From Gloeothece verrucosa PCC 7822 (lineage in GTDB: Bacteria; Cyanobacteriota; Cyanobacteriia; Cyanobacteriales; Microcystaceae): a stretch of DNA of 64,000 nt. Position numbers and translations under genes: made by a program. The first letter of the stretch is position 1. The number at the start of each line of letters is the position of its first letter. The notes beneath the pieces were generated by a model. That model saw only the letters and a list, made by a program, of their open reading frames with translations. It did not search any database and had not been told where the DNA came from. The stretch lies in assembly GCF_000147335.1 (NCBI RefSeq), contig NC_014534.1, positions 1 through 64,000 of the forward strand, written 5' to 3'. Shown here piece after piece: positions 34,822-48,200 of the stretch.

Positions 34822-35166
34822 ATGTCAGATCATCAAGCAAGTTATATGGTTAACGCAATAATTGGTCGATTATACTTAAAGAATAAGGCATTTCAGTCTC
34901 TAAGTTTTCTTGAACAACAGTCGGTCGCTCTAGACATAATTGAAGAATCACGGCACTGTGATGTTAATCTCGGCGAGATCCTCAGTGATGAGTGCTTCTC
35001 TGACTATAAAGATGTTCAAGAACACAGAACAATAGCGACCATATTTCAAATTTGTTCCTACTGCGGTAAAGCCTCACAAAACGTACTTGATTATGGAAAT
35101 AGTTACAGTAAACAAGGAATCTGTTCAGATTGTGTTACTAAATATTTTCCCTCTGGACAAGTATAG
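34822..35166 (+). CDS. Hypothetical protein with C-terminal zinc-ribbon-like motif
   Basis: The 114-aa protein has a helical N-terminal two-thirds (SYMVNAIIGRLYLKNKAF, QQSVALDIIEESRHCDVNLG). The end holds two Cys pairs, CSYCGKAS and CSDCVTKYF, about 27 residues apart, typical of a small treble-clef or ribbon zinc site. This could be a DNA/RNA-binding or protein-interaction module; no specific function is claimed. Confidence 0.55.
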   Translation: MSDHQASYMVNAIIGRLYLKNKAFQSLSFLEQQSVALDIIEESRHCDVNLGEILSDECFSDYKDVQEHRTIATIFQICSYCGKASQNVLDYGNSYSKQGICSDCVTKYFPSGQV

Positions 35167-35387
35167 CACTACGTCTATGATTTCTTTTTTATCGAGTCTG
35201 CTAAGTTCCCAATATCGAGATTTCAACGATTGTTTTTTGTTATTAAATTAGAGGCAAGCAAGCGTATTACCGATTGACAAGGCAATCCAATATTTATTGG
35301 TTAAAAAGGCGAATGGAAGAACCTGAAAAAATTCGTCTCAAAATTTAACTTCCACATAGCATTATAATAGCTCGTTCAATAATCATA

Positions 35388-35699
35388 TCAACGGACTAAA
35401 TACTCTACAATCTCTAAGGGACGTAAGGCAGAAAATTCTCCAATATCAGTAGGAAGATTAATAGGAATGGAATTATAAAATGAACAGACGAGTTGACAAA
35501 TTTGACTGGCTAAATCTTGATTAAATCTAAAAAAATCGCAAAACTCTTGCGAGCCGTGAGTGATTAAAATAGTTTGACCGGCAACTGTATCGACTTCAAC
35601 CGTGACATCAAACGTAAGCGATTGATTTCCGGCTTTAATTTCAATTTTAAAAACTTGAGGAATGTTAGTTGTCTGAATTTTTAATAGTTTAATTTTCAT
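35388..35699 (-). CDS. Small partner protein of the cysteine protease (possible immunity/inhibitor)
   Basis: The 103-aa protein (MKIKLLKIQTTNIPQVFKIE ... YLVR) has a beta-rich N-terminal half (NQSLTFDVTVEVDTVAGQTI) and a helical centre with Cys residues (CDFFRFNQDLASQICQLVCS). No family is recognised. Its start overlaps the stop of the protease gene by four bases, so the two are co-translated in a fixed ratio. That arrangement suits an inhibitor, immunity protein or maturation partner, but this is inference from context only. Confidence 0.6.
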   Translation of the reverse strand: MKIKLLKIQTTNIPQVFKIEIKAGNQSLTFDVTVEVDTVAGQTILITHGSQEFCDFFRFNQDLASQICQLVCSFYNSIPINLPTDIGEFSALRPLEIVEYLVR

Positions 35700-36187
35700 G
35701 ATTTTCTCAAATAAACTCCTTGTCGATTCCAGTGTTTTAAAAATTCTCCTAGTTCCATTTTATACTTTGTGCCCTCCCCCTGTGGATCTCGAATTTTAAC
35801 ATTATTCTCATCATCTAAGCCATCAACAATAACAAAGTGCCCAATTTTTGCACCGGCTTCCCACAAAACTGCCGTCCAAGAACCAGTAGTATTTAGAACT
35901 TGTATTAACTGAGTGGGAGTAGCGCCTGGTATAATCAATTCTCCACCTGCCCAACTCCGCGACTTTTCTGAATCCACATTATTTAATGCACGAGCAAGAC
36001 TAGCTACATCTGAAGGAATTCCCGTTAAAGAAGCAAGCAAAACTTGAGAGATAATAACACCTCTATCTAGTAACAGCATTTCCCCACAAGCTGCTCCACA
36101 AGAAATATCTGATACCTGTTGAATAACAGCAGCGTCTTTTCTTTCATCAATTGTTTTCCATCTTCCTCCTGCACCGGCTAATTCCAT
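35696..36187 (-). CDS. Papain-like (C39-type) cysteine protease domain protein
   Basis: The 163-aa protein has the three signatures of a small papain-fold cysteine protease: VSDISCGAACGEMLLLDRG (nucleophile Cys ~30 after the oxyanion Gln in VIQQ), KIGHFVIVDGLDDENNVKI (catalytic His ~118) and IRDPQGEGTKYKM (Asp). This matches the C39-like/papain-fold toxin-type domain often seen at the ends of bacterial secreted proteins. Here it stands alone, without a signal peptide or leader-peptide transporter. It is followed by a four-base-overlapping partner. It may be a processing enzyme or a toxin with its immunity protein. Confidence 0.75.
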   Translation of the reverse strand: MELAGAGGRWKTIDERKDAAVIQQVSDISCGAACGEMLLLDRGVIISQVLLASLTGIPSDVASLARALNNVDSEKSRSWAGGELIIPGATPTQLIQVLNTTGSWTAVLWEAGAKIGHFVIVDGLDDENNVKIRDPQGEGTKYKMELGEFLKHWNRQGVYLRKS

Positions 36188-36324
36188 GACGGACTAAAAT
36201 TCTTCTAGCTTTAATCAAATGTTTTTTTAATTATAACATAAGTCTTGGTTTAATATTTTTATTACTTCTGCCACTATTAGACTAAATAAAATTCAAAAGT
36301 TAAACCGTACAATATTAAATACTG

Positions 36325-36573
36325 TTAAATTCCCTGTTCCGGTAAACTCGGTGTCGGTAGCGGCTCTTTTTCCGGCAAGAATATATTACTTATTGTCTGG
36401 CAGACTTGCCGAGTAACAAAGGCTCTTTTCGCATCGAATCCCATTAAAACACATTGCCGGCTCAATCCCAGTACGATTAGTAGGAGCAAAAAAAGTGCGG
36501 CTATTGGTGAAATGCCGACAACAATTAAGCGAACTACTTTTTTCCATTGAAACGTTAATTGCTTAGGATTCAT
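36325..36573 (-). CDS. Small membrane protein, unknown
   Basis: I chose the Met at 36573 because the 82-aa product then starts MNPKQLTFQWKKVVRLIVVG and runs into a single strong transmembrane helix (ISPIAALFLLLLIVLGL). A soluble Cys-containing part and a Pro-rich end follow (PLPTPSLPEQGI). The longer form from 36633 adds an unlikely Gly-rich start. No family recognised. Confidence 0.5.
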   Translation of the reverse strand: MNPKQLTFQWKKVVRLIVVGISPIAALFLLLLIVLGLSRQCVLMGFDAKRAFVTRQVCQTISNIFLPEKEPLPTPSLPEQGI

Positions 36574-36942
36574 TTTTAAAAAAGAGACGGGGGAAACTCC
36601 CCCAAGCTTAATGGCGCTTATCCCACCTCCCATGTTTTTTTCTTCTTTTTCAAGAGGGAAAATACTTAAATTTCAAGCTCTAAGCTGAAGCCGCTATAAG
36701 TTTTTCCACGCCGTACCTTGAATATTGGCCGACCTTGTGGACAGAACAATAATACCACTTTAAGGAGAAATGAATAAGCCGCGTTCGCTGTTACATCTCT
36801 TAACACAGTGAACTTTATTTATGTCCAGGTACTTACAGTTAAAGCTTTTGTCTTCTTTAAAAAAAGAACGTTTCCAGTCGGCTTTGACTAAGTGGTCGCC
36901 ACCCATTTTCAACACCTTAGCCCTGCCCACTCGGTAAATTAA
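36574..36942. other. Intergenic region, only tiny frames
   Basis: Between two minus-strand genes. A 38-codon plus-strand frame (36821-36937, MSRYLQLKLLSSLKKERFQS ...) is present but unsupported. An AAGGAGAAATG at ~36760 leads into a frame of only 12 codons. Nothing else recognised. Confidence 0.3.
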
Positions 36943-37815
36943 TTATACTTTTTTGCGTTTTATTAAAGTCGTGCCCAATAATCCTAACGTCATCAATCCC
37001 GCAATTGATGATGGTTCGGGAATAGAGGTGGCTGTAGGAGGAATTCCATTAATAGTAACTTCAAAGTTGCCCGTATGACCGCCGAATCCATCATTTAATC
37101 CGGAATTGGTCGCCTGGAAACCGTAAAGAAAGTTAGTTTCTCCGTTATAAGTATATTTAACAACTTCACTAGCTTGAAATCCATTCGGTAAAAGAGTTGC
37201 AAAACTTGCAAATTTGGGATTATTAGCATAAGCTACTTTTAAATTTATATAGCCTGCTAGTCCAATATTAATTACTCCTGTTGTATCATCTTGGTTAACG
37301 TATGAGATATTCGGGTCACTGGTGGCTAAAAATCCTCCATCCGCCCTAAAATTATTATACATATTTGCCGCTTGGCTAGTCCCGACAAATAGACCATAAC
37401 CGGCTTTGGTGATGAAATCATTAAACCACTTGTTAGCCAAGTTATTCGCCCCGTATGCGTTATTAAGAGTAGCTCCAAACCAATCAGTAGCCGTAAGACT
37501 ACTTAAAATCAAAGATTTACCCCCAATAGTCCCCATTAATGTTGTATTTTTGCTGAAATCAAAGTTCGTTTGTTCACTACTGGCGGCTAATTCTACGTTA
37601 CCTGTGGGAGTGGCAGCCGCTCCGTCTAAAACTGATGCTATATTGGCTGAAGTTTTGGCAATGGGAAGCGTCTGAGTTCCAGATACGCCAAAAACTAAAT
37701 AATCATTGGGGGCTGTTCCTCCTATAGTTGCTCCTGTTAAGCTTCCTGCAAATGCAGAACTATTAAAAAATACAAGACTAAAACCCGATAAAATATTAAT
37801 TAAGCATTTTTGCAT
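36943..37815 (-). CDS. PEP-CTERM sorting domain protein (290 aa)
   Basis: The protein begins with a signal peptide (CLINILSGFSLVFFNSSAFA). It ends with the exosortase signal: SIPEPSSIAG, a hydrophobic segment (LMTLGLLGTTLI) and KRKKV. The mature domain starts with GGTAPNDYLVFGVSGTQT and is predicted beta-rich (GGKSLILSSLTATDWFG, YINLKVAYANNPKFASFATL). It resembles a cyanobacterial PEP-CTERM family of unknown role, so surface or exopolysaccharide attachment is likely. It has its own upstream region and no operon partner. Confidence 0.88.
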   Translation of the reverse strand: MQKCLINILSGFSLVFFNSSAFAGSLTGATIGGTAPNDYLVFGVSGTQTLPIAKTSANIASVLDGAAATPTGNVELAASSEQTNFDFSKNTTLMGTIGGKSLILSSLTATDWFGATLNNAYGANNLANKWFNDFITKAGYGLFVGTSQAANMYNNFRADGGFLATSDPNISYVNQDDTTGVINIGLAGYINLKVAYANNPKFASFATLLPNGFQASEVVKYTYNGETNFLYGFQATNSGLNDGFGGHTGNFEVTINGIPPTATSIPEPSSIAGLMTLGLLGTTLIKRKKV

Positions 37816-37950
37816 ATTTTTTCTGTTGGCTTTGAATTTTTCAATTTTTCCAAGATGATCTCTTTAGAGAATTCCCTTTAAATAATTATTTCTGCTTGAT
37901 TTTTACAAAACTTTACGGAATTTAAAGAGGCTGAGAAGCAAACTAATCTA

Positions 37951-38151
37951 TTAGTCTGATATTAATGACTCTCTAGCCGCTAGGCAAGCCGCTTCACAAG
38001 TCGAGAAAATGTATTGGTTCTCTTGTACCGAGCCATCCCTAGTTCGGATACAAAATTGATAGCATTTTCCATGAGTGTAAAAAATTAATACCATTGCCCC
38101 CTGATATATATATAACTCTTCTAGGCGAAAACCTGGAGCATTTATATTCAT
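37951..38151 (-). CDS. Small hypothetical protein (66 aa)
   Basis: MNINAPGFRLEELYIYQGAM, then VLIFYTHGKCYQFCIRTRDG and FSTCEAACLAARESLISD. Four cysteines and a beta-strand/helix pattern look like a genuine small protein, but no family is recognised. Confidence 0.45.
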   Translation of the reverse strand: MNINAPGFRLEELYIYQGAMVLIFYTHGKCYQFCIRTRDGSVQENQYIFSTCEAACLAARESLISD

Positions 38152-39204
38152 TGCTTAAAAGCACTCTCATGATGATTATTGGCTAAAACGGCTTCTGTAT
38201 TCAGAATAATTCAAATCTTGAAAAAGATGAATCGATTTTACGTGATTGGCGACAGGCCGCACGATGTTCGCTGCACAATGGCAATAGGAGCTTTGACAAT
38301 AGCTATCGCTTCTAAACGTATTCTGTGGACAAGTTAATCGAGTGCGGGAGTTGGGGAGTTTGGGAATCTTTTCCCCCTCCCGCCCAATGAGAGCGAAAAA
38401 ATCGGCTTAAAAGAGTAAAAAATTCGGGTTTGAGCGGCTCGAACGAGAAGTTAAAGGGGCGCAAATTTCTTCTACCCGAACTCCCTAGCCATGCCTTTCC
38501 TCTCGTGACCTAAATTTTGGAGACAAAATTTTCGCATATTTCACAGCATTTGAGGGCAGTCTAGATATAAAGCCACTAGAAGTTAAACAAGCTGTTGCTT
38601 TTAAATAGACTGATGCTCAATACTTATCAAAAACTTTAGCTTATGAATAAAAAATTGGTAAAGATAAGCTACTGTTTATTTTAGATAACTTTTAAGGGAT
38701 TTTACGGAGAAGAAAAATCTAGAGAAATTAATAAATAAGAATGGCTTTTACAATTTCTTAAAAAACACGGACGTAATCCAAGACTTTTTTAAAATTTAAA
38801 TCAAGTTAAACTGGGCAAAAATCCTGGTTTTTACTGATGAACAAGTAAAATTTCTTATAGTAAAATTATGAGCGAGATTTTCCTTAAATTTTTTCCTAAA
38901 AAATCTAGCTATTAAAAATTAAGTTATTTAAGATAAATAGAATGAATAAAAATCTAAAAATAAAAAAATATATACAGAAGTTTTTAACAAGCTTCTCCAA
39001 GAAAAACCCAAAAACTGAAAACTTAATGCCTCTAGCTGGTGCGAGCCGGTAAAAATTCAGCTTGCTAACAATCGAATGACCAATTCAGGACACTTGATGA
39101 AAGTTGAGCGGTTTTCAAGACAAAAATCTCGCTCAAGATTGTCACAGCGAAGTTTCAGTCAACAATTATTTTCTGGGTTTATATAACTTTTAAAAACCGA
39201 AATT
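38152..39204. other. Long gene-poor leader before the giant gene
   Basis: About 1 kb without a convincing gene. The part 38580-38870 reads like decayed coding sequence with many stops. A 29-codon plus-strand frame (39097-39186, MKVERFSRQKSRSRLSQRSF ...), rich in Arg and Ser, ends 18 bases before the giant start and could be a leader peptide. No promoter stood out. Confidence 0.35.
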
Positions 39205-42200
39205 ATGGAAAGTTTAAATATCACTTCACCTTTTGAGAGCGGACTGGGAACTGAGCAACCAGGTCAGCAAGGAGTTCCCAACCTCTTAAGCGATCAAATT
39301 TCTTCACCCTCTTTGATGCTATCTGTAGCGAACCCAGAAAGCTTATTGGAAATCGCGGCAGCAAATACGGTTGGGTTAACACCTAACCCATCAATTCGGG
39401 CCCCATCTGCTCAACAGTTGCCAGCAACGGGAACTGACTCATTACTGGGCAATTCTGGAATAGTTAATGCCCTTGCCGCCAATGTGACATCGAATAATGG
39501 GGAAACTTCATCGAGTCAAAAGGGAGCAATTGCTTTAGCCACAGGCCATTATTTAATTGATGGACTGGGAGGAGATGCGGGTTTCGGAGAAAATTATTTA
39601 GAAAGAAATGACGATGGTTCGACAGATTTTATCGATATTACCGCAGTTTTCCCGTCTGGATTAAACTTTTTTGGCAAAATTTACCAAGGGTTTTACATCA
39701 ATAATAATGGGAATATTACGTTTAATGAGCCATCAAGCACTTTCATACCTTTTGCGCTAACGGACAACACACAAAATCCAATTATCGCCCCTTTTTTCAC
39801 CGACATTGATACGCGAGCAGGTTCACTAACCCCATCACCCGGAGGCAACTCCAAAGGAACAAATTTAGTTTACTGGGATTTGGCTCCCGAAAACAAAGTA
39901 ATAACCATTACCTGGGATGATGTCGGAAAATTTTCATGGGGAACAACTCCCAACGCCTTTCAACTGCGTTTAATTGGTTTAGAAAAAGGAGACTGGGCAA
40001 TTGAATACCGCTACGAAACTATACAATGGCATCGTGGAGATGCCAGAGCCGGATGGAACGCGGGAAACAACAACAACTTTTTTGAACTCCCTCAATCTGG
40101 CACTGAAGCCATGCTGGAACTAGAAACAGCCAGCAACATCAATGACCCAGGAAGATTTTTATTTACCATACGCAATGGAATCCCAAACCGAGTTCCCAGC
40201 GATATTATATTATCCGCCACATCAATCAACGAAAATAGTGCAGCCGGTACGATAATTGGAAATTTATCGACCCTAGACCCAGATCTTAACGACACCCATA
40301 CCTACACATTAATCAATGATGGACAAGGAAACTTTGCCCTAAACAATAATCAACTAATCGTCTCCGCCAAGGCCAATTTAGATTATGAAAAACAAACCAG
40401 CTACACTATAGAAGTTCGCAGCCAAGACCAAGGTTTACTTTATACCACTAAAACCTTTACCATCAACATTAATAATATTTTAGAACCCGATGTCAAACTA
40501 ACCACAGCCACCAGTCCTGTTTCGATTAACTTAGGAGAAAGTGCATTGGTCAACTGGACAGTAAGCAACATCGGCGATACTGCAATGAGTGTGAATTGGG
40601 AGGATGGAGTTTACCTTTCTGTTGATACAACCTGGGATGAAAACGATCGACTGTTAACCCAGAAAAAATCTTCTTTAGCCTTATTAGGAACTGAAAAGAA
40701 TTATACACTTAATCAAGATATTATTATTACCCATACAGAAACGGGTAATTACTATCTTTTATTTGTTAGTGATAAAAATAAAACTTTAACCGAAACCAAC
40801 GAAAATAATAATATTCTAGTCAAAGAAATTCAACTTACCGCCCCTGATCTAACCCTTTCTGCTCTCAACATTCCTTCTCAAGTAATCTTTCAACCTCGCC
40901 AAAAACTGAACCTATCTTATAAGATAACCAATTCGGGAACCAGCACAGCAACAGGGTGGTTTGACCGTATTTACCTCTTCTTAGATGGAACCCTTAATAA
41001 CAGCATTCTCCTCGACACCATTTCCCACACCTCACCCTTACTAGCTAGTCAAGAAACTACGGTTTCAAAAGAAATTACTCTGCCGGAAATAGCCGAAGGA
41101 AACTATAAAATATTAATTGTCACCGACGCAGATCAAACCCTCATTGAAAGTCCAAGCGGAGAAAGCAATAATACTCTCCTATCAAACACGATACAAATTG
41201 CTTATCCTGACTTAATAGCAACGATAACCTCCTTACCCACCACAGCAACCAGTAACAGCACTATCCCCCTCACCTGGACGACCAGCAACCGAGGAAAAGC
41301 ACCCACCCTCGACGGATGGCGTGAACGCATATATCTTTCCCTTGACAACCAATATGACGCTTCTGACTTGTTATTAAAAGAATTTAACTCCACAAAAATA
41401 TTAGCAGCCAATAGCGATCAAGAAAACTCAATCAACCTCACCCTCCCAAGAGAACTCAACGGGGATTATTACATCCTCCTTAAAAGCGATGTGGATAACA
41501 GCATTAATGAAGGAATAGGAGAACAGGACAACCTTATTGCATCACCCATAAAAATTAATTTAGCACCCTACGCCGATTTAGAAGTTTCACAAATTACAGC
41601 ACCGACTTTAACAGTAGCAGACCGGGCTACACTTAACATCAGTTGGACAGTTACCAATAAAGGAACAGGTATTGGACTAGAACCGAGTTGGGTCGATAAA
41701 GTTATCCTTTCTACTGATGAGATTTTAGGCAATAGTGATGATAAAGTAATCAAACAATACACCTACAGCGACGGACTTCAGGTAGGAAGTTCTTATACGA
41801 GAAATGAAAGTATCTTACTTCCTCCTGCCTTTACGGGTCGTTATCACCTATTTGTTCAAACCGATGCCCAGAACGCAGTTTTTGAAAACGGCCTCAAAAG
41901 CAACAATACCCTCATCGCCTCTAATATTGTCGATATCACTCCCCGTCCCTACGCCGACTTAACCGTCTCATCCGTCACGACTCAAAACAACGGCAGTAGC
42001 GGACAACCTCTAACGGTATCTTGGACAGTAACTAACTCAGGCATAGGAATAACCAATACCAACACTCTTACTGACGAAATTTTCTTATCTAACGACCCGA
42101 CTGGGCAAAACCTAATAAAATCATTATTGAGCTTTGAGCGAGTGGGGGCTTTAGCCGTTGGAAACAATTATACCAAAAGTGAGAACATCATTCTTCCTCA

Positions 42201-45200
42201 CGGCATCAGTGGAACTTATTATCTAGTCGTTAAAACCGCAGGACCCGATGAATTCATTTACATCAATAACAACAGTTCTATCTCAAACCCCATCAACGTA
42301 GCACTGACCCCATCCCCTGACCTCCAAGTCACCTCCATCACAGCACCCTCGCAAATTCAAGCCGGACAAAAAATCGATGTTACCTGGACAGTAACCAATA
42401 CCGGAGTGGGAGTTGCCACAGGAGAATGGATAGATGCAATCTTCCTCACTCAAGTTGGTCAACCTGACGCTAACCCTATTCCACTCGCCACATTCTCCTA
42501 TAACTCTCCCCTTCAAGCTGGCAAGTTCTATCAACGACTTGAACAAATAACCCTTCCTTCTACCTTAAATGGATCTTACCAAATACTGGTCAAGACCAAT
42601 AATAGCAATTCGCTTTATGAAGGTGGAGCAACAGCTAACAACAGCACGTTAGATGATAGTACCATAACCATCAGTCAACCACCCCGCCCTGACCTCCAAG
42701 TAAGCTCAATTACTGCCCCCGCTACGGTAAATGCTGGAGGAACTCTAGACCTTAGCTTCACCGTAATCAATCAAGGAACGGCGGCTACCACGTCCAAGTG
42801 GTTCGATAAAATTTATTTATCTACAGATTTAAAAATTGATAGTGGCGACCTACTGCTAGGAAACTTAATCAATCAATCTGCGTTAAACCCTGGAGAAAGC
42901 TATCAAGGGAGTTTAACTTCAGCCATTATCCCCAAACGCTTTAGAGGTCAAGTCTTTTTAATCGTTGCGGCTGATGCTGACTCTACTATCAACGAATTTC
43001 CTAACGAAGATAATAACACTTCTTCCATTGCCTTAAACGTAATAGGATTAGAGCCATCAGATTTAGTAACATCCAATGTCGTTGCTCCTCAAGAAGCTTT
43101 TGAAGGCTCTACGATTAAGATACGCTATAAAGTCACCAATAGAGGTTTAGGAGAAACCGACCGAGACAGTTGGACAGATACAATTTGGTTAACCAAAGAC
43201 AGAAATCGACCTTCTGCTACTAATTATAAGGAAGAACCCGAAGATATCTTACTGAAAACCATCACGCATCAGGGGTCTTTAGCTAAAAATGCTGATTATG
43301 AAAAAGACATCAGCATTACCCTACCGGAAAAAATTTCAGGAGAGTGGTACATTACAGCTTGGAGTGATGCTTATGATGTCGTTTTAGAAAACACTCTCGA
43401 TATAAACATCAATCCCGACGACCCGAATGAAATAGATAACAATAACTATAAAGCGCGTCCGATAGCCATTTTACTGACACCTCCTTCAGATTTAGTCGTC
43501 ACGAACATAACGTCCACCGGCCAAGCACAGGGAGGAAATCCCTTTTCAGTGACCTGGACAGTGAAAAATCAAGGCAATAGTGCGACTAATAATGAAACTT
43601 GGATAGATAGTATTTATTTATCCGACAAACCGACTTTAAATGCTACAGGTGCAAATATTTGGCACTTAGGAGATGTCAAACAAACCCGTAATTTACAAGC
43701 CGGTCACAGCTACACAGATACCCTTGATGTCATTCTTTCCCCTGCGGTTAAGGGTCAATATATCATTGTTAAAACCAATGCTGATTCGAGTACAAATATT
43801 TGGGAAGGACCTTATAACAACAACAATGAACTGAGTCATAATACTAATGTTACTAACACTCCCGCCGATTTAACAATCAAATCTATTATTGCTCCTAAAA
43901 ATAATTTTTCTGGTGAACCCATTACCCTCAAATGGACAGTAGAAAATAAAGGCGGTGAAATTTGGTCAGGGACTAAATATTGGTCAGATGAAGTTTGGAT
44001 TTCTCCTGACCCCACTTTTATTGAAGAACGGGCGACCAAATTGGGGTCTTTTCTTTATACTCTCTCACAACCTTTAAAAACTGGAGAAAGTTCGACCCAA
44101 GAAAAAACGGTGACTTTACCCAAAGGAATTGACGGAAATTATTACATTTATCTTAACCCAAACGCTCAAGGAATCATTCCTCAAAGTGGCGATAATACTG
44201 AATCCAGAAAACAGTTTACTAGCCGAGTTTTTGAAGACCCATCTAATAATCTTTCATCCCAACAAATCCAAGTTACTTACCGCGAACCGAATTTACAGGT
44301 CAGTGATTTAATTGTTCCCACTACCGCCCCTTATTCTGGGGATACTATTGCCGTTTCTTGGACAGTAACCAACAGGGGAACTCGCGCCACAAGAGAAAAT
44401 TATTGGGTGGATAGAGTCTATTTATCCCGCGACCCTTCTTTAGATTGGAATGACCAATACCTGGGAAGCTTTGAGAGAACTAATCAGTTAGGAATTGGCC
44501 AATCTTATCAAGGTAGTGCCAATATTACCCTACCTGAAGGAATCGAAGAAAATTTTTATTTATTGGTCTTTAGTGATGCCAATATTATCGATGCTAACGA
44601 CAGTCAGGTGGCTTATGTAGCACCGATCAACGCCAAAATTTATTTTGAAAGAAATTATCCTTTTAACTCAAGCCGTGTGCCCGAATTCAAAGACGAAGGC
44701 AACAATATAAAGAGTATTTCTTTACCGATTAAAGGAAGACCGTTTCCCGATTTACAAGTGGGTTCAATAATCATTCCCGAACGGGCAACTATCGGTCAAA
44801 CCTTTGACTTAACTTATACTGTCACGAATCGAGGAACAGGTAGCACTCCGATATCTCAAAGCCATTGGCAGGATTTAATTTATTTATCCAGAGATGAATA
44901 TCTCGATGTCAATTCCGATTATTATTTAGATTTTGTTCCTCAGAATAATAAGATTTTAAATCCTTTAGATAGTTATACTATTAACAAAACCCTCTCCATC
45001 CCTACTTATTTAACGGGGCCTTTCTACGTTTTTGTCATCACTGACCCAGCCGAATTTAAAGCTAAAGGGGGAAAAGTTTTTGAAGGAAATGGGGAAGGAA
45101 ACAATGCAACTGCCTCCAAGCAACCTTTATTATTAGAACTGCCACCTCCATCAGATTTAGTCGTTAATGAGATTACCGTTCCCTCCACTTTAACACCAGG

Positions 45201-48200
45201 GTCTTCGATTTCTATCGACTGGACTGTTACTAATACCGGAATTAATGCCGCTAACGGAAAGTGGACTGATGCGGTCTATTTATCCACCGATAGTATTTGG
45301 GATATTGACGATTTACTATTAGGACGAGTTGAATATAAAGAGGGAACATTAGCCCCTAACCACTCCTATAAACAAACCTTAGAAACGGTCGGAGTCCCCC
45401 TCAAACCCGGACAATATCGACTAATTGTACGTCCAGACATTTATAATCAAATTTATGAAGCAGATGGCGAGGCGAATAATTACACCACATCGGCAAGTCC
45501 CCTAACAATTACCGTTGACGACCTTCATCTAAATACACCCATAACAACAAGCCTAAAAGACAAAGACTGGAAACTCTATCAACTTCAAGTTCAAGCCGGA
45601 CAAACATTAAAGATAGAAGTAGATTCTCAAGATAATAATAGCTTGAACGAACTGTTTGTACGTTATGGGGATGTGCCTACGGGAACAGTTTATGATGCGG
45701 CATACACAGGACAGTTAAATGCCGACCCCTCTGCGATTATCCCCACAACAGGGGCGGGTACATATTATATATTAGTTCGCCATACCCTAGGGGGGAATTC
45801 GACCCCTACCACTATTAAAGCTTCAGTATTACCTTTTAGCATTACCGATGTGGTGAGTGATATAGGCGGTGATAGTCGTTATGTGACGACCAATATTAAA
45901 GGGGCGCAGTTTAAACCAGGTGCAATTGTCAAACTGATACGTCCCGGCATCGCTGAGTACACCCCCGTCAATTACAAAGTCGTTGACAGCACCCAAATTA
46001 CAGCCATCTTTGACTTAAGAGATGCGAATCACGGATTGTATGATGTTAAAGTTACTAATCCCGACGGGTCAAGTGCCATTGTTCCCTATCGCTATTTGGT
46101 AGAAAGAACGATTGAACCTGACGTAACCGTAGGGTTGGGAGGACCGAGAATCATCACACCCGGAGGAACGGGGACTTACGGTTTATCCGTTACCAGTCTC
46201 ACCAACATCGATACTCCCTATGTTCACTTTCAGTTTGGTGTACCAGAATTAGGGAATAATGATTTTGTTTATGGATTATTCAACTCAACGGTTACCCAGG
46301 CGGCAGGAATTAACAAGCTGCCTTATCTTCAATTAACCTCTAATTTGCGAGGTCAACCTCCCAATACCCCGGCTAATCTTCCTTGGGCGAGTTTAATCAG
46401 TAATATTAATACTAATGGAGTTAATTTAGCCCCAGGATATGTATTTGACCTCCCCACTACTACCACCACAGGAAGTACCTTCAATATACAAACCTATCCA
46501 GGGTTAACTCAACTGCTGGCCTTACAACCCGATGCTTTCAAAGAGTTGCTGCCGGATGAACATGGTTCGATTGCTTTCAAGTTTAACATCCTCGCTTCAG
46601 CTACCGCCCTGACTCGCTCTGAATTCATCACGACTCAAACCGCAGAAGCTTTACGACTGCGGACGGGTATTCTTAAAGATGCAACGACCTCAATTGTCTT
46701 GAAAAATTTAGCGGCTGATAAAGATACCTGGACGACTGCTTATCTAGCCGCTTTAGAAGAAGCGGGACTGTTACGAGATGAAGATGAAGCGCCACCGATA
46801 AGAACTAACCCCCTAGTCACGAGTTTGATGTCCACTTTAGCAACAGGGATACTTTTGGGGGCAAATGGGGAACAAATTTTAACTGATGGCAATTTAATTA
46901 GCTTTTTTAGCAAAATTCGCACGTGGTACGGGGATAACCCCAATTTAATTGGGTCAACGGAACTTCCTTCGGCTTCTAATTACAATTTAGGATTATCTAG
47001 TCCCACCCATTTTGAAACCTTTAACATATACGTTCCCTATGGAAAGGCGAGGGTGGACTTACCTGCCGGGGCGACGGTTCCTCCCCCCAATTTTAACCGC
47101 TTTTTCACTCCCGATGGAACGATAGGAGAATTGGGCAGGTTAATTGGTCCAGTAGGGGTATCTCAACAGGGATTTATTCCCACAAGTCAAGCTTTACCTT
47201 ACACCATTCAGTTTGAAAATTCCCCACAAACTAATCGTCATGTGGGAGAAATCCGCATCGTCACTCAACTCGATTCTGATTTAGACCCTCGTTCCTTCCG
47301 CCTTGGGGATTTACAATTGGGAGATATTTCACTTCATATCCCCAATGACCGCACCACGTTTAGCGGTGATTTTGATTTCCGTCAAAGCAAAGGGTTTATC
47401 CTCAGAGTCAATGCTGGATTAGATATCTTATCTAACACAGCAACATGGTTGTTACAAGCGATTGACCCAAAAACCGGAGAAGTGATTACCGATATCAATA
47501 AAGGGTTATTAGCTCCTAATGATAGCACGGGAGCCGGCGCGGGTTTTGTTACCTACACAGTGTTACCGGATTCTGATGTGACGACAGGAACCCAAATAAC
47601 CAGCAGCGCCCGAATTCTGTATAATACTAGCGCACCGATAGATACTAGCACCCTACAAAATGTCATTGATAGTCAAGCCCCCACAACAACATTAACCGCC
47701 ACTCCATTAGTTCCTGGAGGGTCTGATTATCATCTTAAATGGAGTGCAACTGATGATAATAATGGGTCTGGTGTCAAGCATATTACCGTTTATGTGTCGG
47801 ATAACGGGGGCAATTTTACCGTCTGGAAGCGCTTCTCGACGGAGACTGAGGGCGTTTTTGAAGGACTTGCGGGTCATCATTATGAATTTTTAGCAATAGC
47901 TACCGATAATGCTGGTAATACAGAAAAACCGTCAGGTATTACCGTTCCCGATGATGGGTATAAGGTGAATTTAGGGACGTTACCCACCGTAGGTCAAACT
48001 ACAGAACCCGTTATTAAACCGGCATCACCTCCAACGGCGACAATTTCTACCAATCCTCTATTTATTGAAGCCACTAAAGCGATTCCCAATGCCCAAACGA
48101 CGACGAAACCGAGTGAATTTGGCCAGATTTTACGTCCTTTTACTGCCTCAGCTTTTGTTACTGGTATTCCGTCGAGTGGGGCGAATATTGGACCAATGGC

